A stretch of 64,000 bases of DNA, from NCBI GenBank assembly GCA_963989245.1, contig OZ022342.1, positions 41,475,442-41,539,441 on the forward strand. The letters run 5' to 3'. The position numbers and the translations under genes were made by a program. Under the pieces are notes generated by a model. It was not told the origin of the DNA. It did no database searches and was given only the letters and a program-made list of their open reading frames with translations. Shown piece by piece: positions 56,150-64,000 of the stretch (its first letter is position 1; each line of letters begins with the position of its first letter). Origin of the DNA: Nansenia antarctica. Lineage: Eukaryota; Chordata; Actinopteri; Argentiniformes; Microstomatidae.

Positions 56150-57490
56150 TCTTAAATGCATTAAAATTCAGTAGGCTATAACAGGTCAAAACAACTAGAC
56201 CAATACAAAACTAAAGAACAACCAAAAAAACATATTTCCCCCCAAAATAAAATGTGACAACAATCAATTTCATTAATGGGAGACCCTAAAGATAAGAAAA
56301 ATCATTGTTGTCATTTGTCTACCTCGGGTAGGGGTATCTCGAAATCTGAGGGCCCTTCCTGCAGACTTGACTATGATGTGGAGAGTTCCGTTCAAGTTGA
56401 AGAGGAGTTTGAACTACACAACTGCACATAAACTAACTTTTTACCTAAAGTGACTGGAATACCCCCCAGTAGTAAATCATATCCTCAAATAATATCTTAA
56501 GAAAGCCTTCTTATCTTTGTTGGTTTATTATGTTTAGTTGAGTGTCTGTTTCAAATATTTTGTCCAACAATAGCCTACTGACTTTACTGAATAAGGCTGT
56601 GCCTGTCATGACACATATTGGTCATAATAATAATAATAATAATAATAATAATTCATTACATTTGTATAGCGCTTTTCCGAGGCTCAAAGACGCTGAAGTG
56701 AAGTCATGAAGTCATGAAGTGTTGCCAATGTAATGAATACAATATTGTTAATTTCAATGTTTGTAATTGGTCACTTTCAATTTATAAGAGTGTCATATAT
56801 ATACCGGTAGAGTAGATACATTGAAATCGTAAAATTAAATTAAATAAATGTCCCCCCTGTCATATGACGTCGAGTAAACATGACAAGTGTATGCAACACG
56901 ATTGGCTGTTTCATATGGAAGTCCCACCCATTTCAGATGTTCTGTCTATTTCATTGGTTGTTCGGCGAGACGTTTAAATTCAAAAATCGACCGGTCGAGT
57001 TGAGCAGAGAGACAAGGGCAGACAGTTTGAAGAAGTGAAGTGCGCTAGGAGTTGGTTACCTGGTTACCGAAAGAGAAATAATTATATAGACTCGACAGTT
57101 GAATTTCAGATAGGTGGTGAAAATGTGATTATCCAGCGCTGACTATCTACCTACGTGGTAGACTAACTGTTTATAGCAAGCGCTCGTTTGTTAGATACGT
57201 TTTTGTGCAACTGACTTGTGTTTATGTTCTCCGCACACGCTAGACAAGGCAGAACGGGCCGACGGCAGAACGGGAGTGCTGGCTACAGAAAGAATAACCC
57301 AACCTAAATGTTGTCTCCCTAACTGTTAATAAATACTATTATGTTGTATGTAATGTTCCTATTTCATTGTTAATATTTAATATTTAATATTCTTATTTCC
57401 TTATTTATATTTCGTATTTACTATTTCCCTAAATAAATACATGTTCCTATTCATATTTCCTTGTCATAATTTACTTATTACTCATGAAAA
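56150..57490. other. Interior of element X without recognised genes
   Basis: AT-rich, non-coding. A LINE tail motif (tttgtatagcgcttttccga) with AAT repeats is at 56625-56700. No transposase frame is visible. Confidence 0.5.
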
Positions 57491-57519
57491 TTGTATTTGT
57501 CTACTTATACTAAGTGTTT

Positions 57520-57848
57520 AAACGTCTAGGCTATAACAAAGCTAAATTGATGTGAAATTGGAAATTGAAACGTCTGTTTAAACTGCATTTCAACAGCTAT
57601 ATATAGTCTGCAGTTGAAATGCCTATAGAAACAGTCGTTTCAATTTCACCTCCATTTGGCTTTGTTTATAGCCTAGACGTTTAAACACCGGTGTTTCAAT
57701 GTCTAGGTTATAATTAAGCTAAATTTAGGTTAAATTGGAAATTGAAACAACGTCTATGTTTAGACGTTGAAATGCCGTTGAAACATAGAAAGGGAAACAA
57801 CGTCTATGTTTCAACGGCATTTCAACGTCTAAACATAGACGTTTTTTA
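57520..57848. repeat. Two subterminal palindromes of element X
   Basis: The first pairs taaacgtctaggctataaca near 57520 with tatagcctagacgtttaaac near 57670. The second (57755-57845) has arms of about 40 bp containing caacgtctatgtttagacgt and its complement. Confidence 0.85.
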
Positions 57849-57950
57849 AATATCCAAAATGGCCGATATTTAGCCTCGATTTGGCCTAGACGTCTACGGG
57901 CCATTTAGACGTTGTTTAGACGTCTAATCAACGTAAAATTGCTCACTGGG

Positions 57951-58075
57951 TTGGGTTATTAAAAAAAAATGCTTTAGCAGTATGCTTGGGGTCGTTGTCC
58001 TGCTGGAAGGTGAACCTCCATCCTAGTCTCAAATCACTTACAGACTGGTACAGGTTTTGCTCAAGAATATATAAA
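57951..58075 (+). mobile_element. Tc1-like element, right part
   Basis: Continuation of 45495-45899. The text tatgcttggggtcgttgtcc and tgctggaaggtgaacctcca is well-known Tc1 internal sequence. The 3' terminus is not found. Confidence 0.78.
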
Positions 58076-58079
58076 TACA

Positions 58080-58350
58080 TATATTTGACTACCAGCAAGA
58101 CACCGGAGCACTCGTATCTATAACAAACGCGGAGATTGTATGAGCCCCGCGTCAGTCAGCCTTTCCGTAGTAATACATCGCTCCGTTATATATCTAACGT
58201 TACATGTTTTAAGGCTGATCTGTGCATGATAGTGCTGCATTATGTTGATCTATTTATATCGATCTATTCTTGCTAATTCCTCATTACCAGTGGAAAGGGG
58301 GAAGGCTAAAACACTTTGAATGGAATAGATAGGACTTTCCGTTCAATGGA
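58080..58350. other. Unassigned stretch
   Basis: No exon or family recognised. Confidence 0.5.
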
Positions 58351-58355
58351 GGAAG

Positions 58356-60136
58356 CGGGGTGAAAGTGGTTTGAGTTTCTTACAGGAACTATAGGCTACT
58401 ACCCCAACCTTCATCGTTATTGTTCTCCTCCTGCCCCCAGCTTCATGCATCCCTGAACACACACATCGTGGTGTTGGTGTCGAAATTAGAAACACTTTAG
58501 GGCTGCCAAGTTTCACCAAAAGTTTGGAGTGAGAGTTTTTGGTGGTGGAGCGACCCAAAACTGTGCACGTTTTGGTAGCGGCGGCCCCTCTCTCCCACAC
58601 AATTATTTGTGCTAGTTTCCTGCAATTTTAAACCAGCACAAGAAATGAAAATAATTGGAACATTTGATAAAACAAGAGAAATTCAGATAATATATCTTAA
58701 GTCTTAATAAACAAATACAGTAGCCTACAGAGTCTAAAACAAAATTGGGCCTCATCAAGTGAACTCAACCCCTTGGTCAGCAGCAGAAAGACCCTTGGTC
58801 ATCATCTTATATACAGTGCATTGCTCATAGATGGCTATATGTTATACAGTACATACCAAGGTTTTTCCTGGGTCAGAATCAAGCCTTGGAGGTTGATGTT
58901 GTGCACGCGCATTTTTTCTTTGAGGGACCCCCAATTGTTGTATTTGTATTGTAAATTGTAATTATTATTAATAATAATAATAATACGATGCGATTTGAAA
59001 GTACCAGTAGGCTACCAGATACGTATGCACATATTTTGCTACCAGGGTTGCCAGATGGAATTTACAATTTCCAGCCCAACCAGTCTAAAAGCTGCCGAAT
59101 CCACCCGTCCAGTGTGACCAAAAGTAGCCCAATCTGGCAACACGGCTTGCTTATGGAAGCATATAGTGGACTAAATTCAAATGTTAATGCAATTTGAGAT
59201 TGCATTTGCATGTTCCACTTTTACATGCATTCTTTCAGACAATATTCAAATTCAAATGCAATTCTAATGAGCGGATGTGTTTCCTAGAACATGTAAATGC
59301 AATTGCTAATCACATTATTGCATTATAATTTGAATATTGACTCAAATAATGCAGGCAACAGTGGCAAATGAATATGCTATTTTGGGATTGCATAGTCATT
59401 TTCACATTAGAATGAACTTTTGAATTTGGTCAGCTACAAAGCAGCGCATAACTTTGAAAATTAAATGTCAAATGGCTTTGCATTATCATTTTAATATTGG
59501 CAGCGAATGTGCACATCAGGTACATGAAAATGAAAATCATTAGAATTGCATTTGAATTTGAATATTGTCTGAAAGAATGCATGCAAAAGTGGAACATGCA
59601 AATGCAATACATTTGAATAAAGTCCACTATATGCTTCCATAATTGCTACGTTACATGCAGCTCGCGTGAACCCAGGTTCTTCCATTAGCGCTCGCCTCCC
59701 GCTTCGATTGCAGACTGAAGTTAATGAGCGAAGTTAACGAGTTAAAAGGAATTTCAAGTCCCGCAAAACGAGAACTGGTTGAAATGCGCGAGTCTCACGG
59801 CCACCTACTGTAAGGTGCGACTGTCCCCCCGCCCCCGGCGCGACTGTAATCCCGGTCGGACTGTCTCAGTGCCCAGTCGCGTCGTGTCGGGTCTACTGTA
59901 AAGCAGGTTAACATGTCCTTTTCAAAGGTATTAAAATAGACGCAAGGAAACATAACGTCAGCCATGTGTTTCCTTGTTGGAAATGATGGATCGTGAATCG
60001 TGATTGCTTCTGCACTCTGCAGCAATCGATCAATTTTGATTGACAGGCAGCTGCATCTCTTCCCCCAACGGCGTTCCGGCACAGAAAGTCTTGCCGGAAC
60101 GCAGCACCGGACCGTTCCGGCCCACTTTCACCTATT
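58356..60136. mobile_element. hAT family D, copy 3
   Basis: Starts cggggtgaaagtgg and ends ccactttcacctatt; closely similar to 54105-55906, including the nested palindromic element (59152-59641). It has an extra segment at 59642-59850 also seen at 17220-17400. No matching target duplication, so an end may be altered. Confidence 0.88.
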
Positions 60137-60509
60137 ACTCGCGAGTTCAATTCAAACAGTTTCTGAAAGCAGAGAAGTTGCACTTTTTGAACAGTTGAAC
60201 TTTTTTAGGCTTATTACGGTAGTTCACCGAACTTTTGCCAAACATGTATTGCAAATTGCAAACGCACTATCTGCCTCAGAAACTCTGAAAAATGTCCACA
60301 CCGGGGAAGCCATGTTTCGCTCTCGTCTCTACACTGCGTGGCTGTACGAAGGCGCAGCATCATGAGCGCGACAACCGGAACCGGAAATATCTCCGGCTTC
60401 ATATTATCGGCTCTATATCGGCTAAAATTTTATAAAACCGATAAATATTTAATAACATTAATTTCCCAATATCGGGCCGATAAAGATCGGCGCCATCGTG
60501 CATCCCTAC
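60137..60509. mobile_element. Right end of another hAT element
   Basis: The segment ends gatcggcgccatcgtgcatccc, close to a known hAT terminus (read inward, gggatgcacgatgg). Inner ccgataaatattt and atatcggg words fit that family. No left end was found. Confidence 0.55.
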
Positions 60510-60514
60510 TAGTA

Positions 60515-60925
60515 AGCTCATTAAGAGTAGGCCTACATAGGAAGTAACCCTACATCTAAATACCTGTATCTCAAGCTAGCTAGCAAGTTACCTTACCATG
60601 TCAATCTCTTGAACAAATCTGATGTTTTACTTGGAACAGCTTAAATATTGTTTTATTATATTTGTTGTTTTATCTTTATGTCCCATGCACCAACCACACA
60701 GTCAATTTCCTGTATGTGCAAAAATAATTCTGATTCTGATATTGGGTTAATGACCGTTGATAATTAATTACTTGGAATTATTAATTAGCCTATTTCAAAT
60801 TAATACTGTAATTACCTGGAAGCACCACTTAATTACTATATTGGCCATAGATAAGTAAGTTAAACTCTGAAATGTTGATTGAATATGATTAAATAATACA
60901 TTATTGAATTGTCCTTAGAGCCACC
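60515..60925. other. Unassigned stretch
   Basis: AT-rich sequence with aattattaatta words. No gene recognised. Confidence 0.5.
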
Positions 60926-60929
60926 ATAT

Positions 60930-61175
60930 CGTGACCTTAGAATTATAAGGTTCTATCTCCGTTTAGGGTTCAGAGATATTGAGCGTCAAAGTTTTTACAT
61001 TCCATTATGTTTTGTGAGATGGAACCTTTGTATTTTATTAATTACTAACTCAAAAATGTCAACATTTAAAAAAATAACACCACACAGGCATTAATAAACA
61101 CCTAATGGATCAGATTATGTAAAAAACTCAATTTTGACAAAAATGGAGATAGAACCTTATAATTCTAACGTCACG
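60930..61175. mobile_element. Miniature inverted-repeat element B, complete copy
   Basis: The ends cgtgaccttagaattataag and cttataattctaacgtcacg are inverted repeats of ~30 bp with AT on both flanks. 246 bp, non-coding. Confidence 0.88.
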
Positions 61176-61374
61176 ATTTGTCAAAGCAAGAAACAACAAC
61201 ACAACATTTATTACGAAGGTAAGACACACAAGATAATATGCAGTGGAATGTTAGATGAATAAGTATAGTGTCAAACATAAAACAAATCAACAATCTAAAT
61301 CATAACGATAATCAACGTTTTTAAAGATTTTTTGAAAGATTGTTGTCAATATTTACGCCTTAGTCTTCTTCTTT

Positions 61375-61965
61375 TTTTTTCTTTTTTTTTACCTTTATTT
61401 CAGCAGAAGTCTCATTGAGATAAAAAAAAAAAAAAAAAACAAGAGCGTCCTGGCCAAGACAGGGTTGCAGACATTAATAAAAAAACGAAACATGACAATT
61501 TACAATGAAAAAAGAGAATAAATGAGGGAATCATAAAATATAAAAAATATTCATCAGTATTCGTCACAAGTCGTCAACATCAGGGATGAAACAGGCGCAA
61601 AATAAATCAGTCAAAAATAGACGATTCAGGTCATTGGGGCGCTTAGGTGGCGTAGCGGGTTAAGCGTTGACCATGTGACCGCAGGGTCCCCGGTTCGATT
61701 CCGGCATATCCTGCATGTCATCCCTCCTCTCTCTCTCACCCATCCTTCCTGTCTAAATCTCTACTGTACCTGTCAATAAAAATGAAAAAAATATGAGTGG
61801 GACTGCCCCACTCAGAAAAAAAAAAAAAAAGATTCAGGTCATTTTGCAGCTGGTTCCAAGCAGAGGGAGCAGAATTCCCTTTCTCCCAAAGTTGGGACTT
61901 CTGAGTGGATCAGCTCCTCAGCATGAGCTGCAGGGAGTGGCGGTGGGTCAGGCAGAGGGATGTTC
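61375..61965 (-). mobile_element. LINE 3' region, host of a SINE
   Basis: Text ctggccaagacagggt and the cctttatttcag edge with A/T runs match the LINE end at 35620-35700. Downstream cagctggttccaagcagagg continues it. A SINE interrupts at 61636-61830. Confidence 0.65.
61636..61830 (+). mobile_element. tRNA-derived SINE with 13-bp target duplication
   Basis: A 195-bp element. It starts ggggcgcttaggtggcgtag and has an A-box-like tggcgtagcgg and a B-box-like ggttcgattcc. It ends in A15. The duplication gattcaggtcatt lies at 61623-61635 and 61831-61843. Confidence 0.9.
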
Positions 61966-62722
61966 TCCTCTCGTCAGAGGAGACTAGAGGTAGTTTCACC
62001 ACCAGTGATGATGGTCTCCTCTCGTCAGAGGAGACTAGAGGTACTTTCACCACCAGTGATGATGGTCTCCTCTCGTCAGAGGAGACTAGAGGTAGTTTCA
62101 CCACCAGTGATGATGGTCTCTTCTCGTCAGAGGAGACTAGAGGTAGTTTCACCAGCAGTGATGATGTTCTCCTCTCGTCAGAGGAGACTAGAGGTAGTTT
62201 CACCACCAGTGATGATGTTCTCTCCTCAGAGGAGACTAGAGGTAGTTTCACCACCAGTGATGATGTTCTCCTCTCGTCAGAGGAGACTAGAGGTAGTTTC
62301 ACCACCAGTGATGATGTTCTCCTCTCGTCAGAGGAGACTAGAGGTAGTTTCACCACCAGTGATGATGTCCTCCTCTCGTCAGAGGAGACTAGAGGTAGTT
62401 TCACCACCAGTGATGATGTTCTCCTCTCCTCAGAGGAGACTAGAGGTAGTTTCACCACCAGTGATGATGTTCTCCTCTCGTCAGAGGAGACTAGAGGTAG
62501 TTTCACCACCAGTGATGATGTCCTCCTCTCGTCAGAGGAGACTAGAGGTAGTTTCACCACCAGTGATGATGTTCTCCTCTCCTCAGAGGAGACTAGAGGT
62601 AGTTTCACCACCAGTGATGATGTTCTCCTCTCGTCAGAGGAGACTAGAGGTAGTTTCACCACCAGTGATGATGTCCTCCTCTCGTCAGAGGAGACTAGAG
62701 GTAGTTTCACCACCAGTGATGA
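61966..62722. repeat. 51-bp hairpin minisatellite, about 15 units
   Basis: Each unit contains ctcctctcgtcagaggag, a perfect 7-bp stem with a CGTC loop, then actagaggtagtttcaccac. One unit lacks 3 bp. The array has open frames on both strands because 51 is a multiple of three. A three-unit higher-order pattern is seen from about 62290. Confidence 0.95.
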
Positions 62723-62724
62723 GG

Positions 62725-63495
62725 GTCTTCGGAGTTGGTTGAGCTCTGCCAGGTCAGGGTGAAGAGAGTCAGAGTTCTGGTCAGGGTGAAGAGAGTCAGT
62801 CTGTTTTGGGCTCCTTTGTCAGGAACCCTTCAGAACCTTACTTGGTTCTCTTGTCAGGAACATAGAAGACCAACCAGAATAGGAAGACTCATAATACTGA
62901 TAATGAACCCACATGACCTCATGTTGCCCTATATGATCTTATGTGACACGTTCTGATGCTTTGGTCCTCATGTTGGGATCCAATGTAATGATCTGACTTT
63001 TCTTTCTAAAAATGTGAATATATTTCCGCGTTGTTGAAAATCAACGACACATCGCTAGTCAACTAACACAGCTTGTTTTGTGAGCCTGCTAACAATGTAA
63101 AGTAGTGTTATAGTTAACTAGGTAGCAGTGGGGATTACTCACCCAATACATTGCGGTGCAGTATTTTGGCTTGACTAGCGAGTTTGTGTTGTGATTCTCC
63201 ACAACGTTGAAACGTAGTTCTGTGTTTCAAAATAAAAGTCTGAACATTTTGATTAACATTCAGTCAGCACTTTCCTACTCCTCTCACATAAGGATGTTTC
63301 TGACACCAGTAGGTGTAGGTGTGTCTGAGTTGTGTTCTAGTCCCAGGCCAATGTGATTGGATGAGAGGAAGTCTCAGAGTATGCGTGTGTTTGTTTGTGT
63401 GAGTGTGCATACATGTCTCATATCAGTTTCTATTTCTCTTGTTCTGATTGATCTTCCATAGAACACAATACACTCTGTAATACATCAAACCACCT
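62725..63495. other. Unassigned right flank
   Basis: Contains a tandem tcagggtgaagagagtcag (62750-62800) and a foldback with cgctagtcaa and ttgactagcg (63050-63180). A one-sided terminus-like ggggggtattccacaaac is at 63495. No gene recognised. Confidence 0.5.
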
Positions 63496-63889
63496 GGGGG
63501 GTATTCCACAAACGTTGATTAGTATATTCGCGATTAAAAGGGAAGCCTCGTTCAGGCAACTCTCGATTGGGATTCAAGCCTCAAGTGATTCCTCGAATGA
63601 GAATCAGGCTTGTGTCATCAATGTTCACAAAAGCCAGAATTGGACATTTTCGATTTGGGGGGCCTGCTCACAGGCAGAAGGAGCCCAGAAGAGCCGATGG
63701 TCGAAAAGAAGATACTAGACTGGAAAGTGACAGCGCAGCGGTCCTACTTACAGCAAGAAATTACTGACCGATTAAATGCATAGGTCATACTAAACCCTAC
63801 TTATTGTTTTATGTTAATATTTTAATGAATGAATATTCACTACTCTGGTGATATCAGCAGCAGGCTATACACGGTCAGATCATCACGAT

Positions 63890-64000
63890 GGCATAGTGGT
63901 ATTAACCACTGCCATAGTATCAAATTGTCATTTTAAGACGGGGGTTCAAATCCCTCTTCTGACACACTTTTTGCTGCATTTCGTTGTCTGATGCTTGTAC
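63890..64000 (+). mobile_element. tRNA-derived SINE, cut by the window edge
   Basis: Contains ggcatagtggtattaacc (A-box-like) and gggttcaaatccctc (B-box-like), then gctgcatttcgttgtctgat, a tail shared with 19530-19560. Confidence 0.6.

Larger units (their letters stand above)
45900..57950. mobile_element. Unclassified inverted-repeat element X, hosting two other elements
   Basis: The ends cccagtgagcaat and attgctcactggg are perfect 13-bp inverted repeats with gacgtct words just inside. TT flanks both ends, and removing the element restores the Tc1-like text tcatggttgggtta. The interior has ~190-bp direct repeats (46020-46209; 53978-54104 with 55915-55980; 55981-56137) and subterminal palindromes. 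Without the Ty3 and hAT insertions it is about 2.5 kb. No transposase is visible; the family is not known to me. Confidence 0.72.

Noticed and set aside
60000..60365. A 121-residue plus-strand frame
   Set aside because: It spans the end of hAT D copy 3 and the next hAT end, with no domain and no partner exon.
61636..61720. Possible tRNA gene
   Set aside because: A and B boxes are present, but a poly(A) tail and a 13-bp target duplication show it is a SINE.

Overview
The window reads as one locus of a teleost (ray-finned fish) nuclear genome. The grounds are a spliced vertebrate-type gene with GT-AG introns, a fish-style CD8-like immunoglobulin exon, dense hAT, Tc1 and LINE fragments, one near-intact Ty3/gypsy retrotransposon, tRNA-derived SINEs, and very abundant microsatellites and minisatellites. 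No prokaryotic gene organisation is present. Species cannot be fixed from the sequence alone.

Layout. Positions 1-2711 carry the 5' part of a minus-strand CD8-like T-cell co-receptor gene (signal-peptide exon and V-domain exon; the rest lies off the left edge). Positions 3000-21770 are an intergenic transposon graveyard: a hAT element splitting an ACAT/ACAG minisatellite (5494-7759) and its shorter relative (19012-20709), a broken Tc1 transposase, LINE 3' ends, a Harbinger-like palindromic element (11186-14302) containing another hAT (11927-13908), and smaller inverted-repeat elements. Positions 21889-43985 hold the complete minus-strand gene for adenylosuccinate lyase (adsl): 13 coding exons, 1449 nt, 482 residues plus stop, all junctions GT-AG and in phase. 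Its introns are filled with arrays of 16- to 53-bp units, long pyrimidine tracts (coding-strand sense), LINE/SINE pieces and hAT elements. A 200-N assembly gap sits in intron 1. Just upstream of the adsl start is a 44-bp x 7 array in which every unit resembles a Staf/ZNF143 site.

Positions 45495-58075 are a nested stack: a Tc1-like fragment is split by an unclassified inverted-repeat element (45900-57950), whose internal ~190-bp repeats are themselves split by a Ty3/gypsy element (46210-53977; gag 47119-48414, pol 48299-53023) and by a hAT element (54105-55906). A second hAT copy lies at 58356-60136. The right end has a miniature inverted-repeat element, a LINE 3' end holding a SINE with a 13-bp target duplication, a 51-bp hairpin minisatellite open in three frames, and a truncated SINE.

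The most unusual signals are (i) duplicated exon edges of adsl turned into tandem arrays that carry extra splice sites (exons 9, 10, 12), (ii) pyrimidine microsatellites abutting six of the twelve adsl 3' splice sites, (iii) four hAT insertions, each with a perfect 8-bp target duplication, all landing inside tandem arrays, and (iv) the promoter-proximal ZNF143-like array. I found no convincing new multi-gene system; the novelty is in repeat and splice-site architecture.
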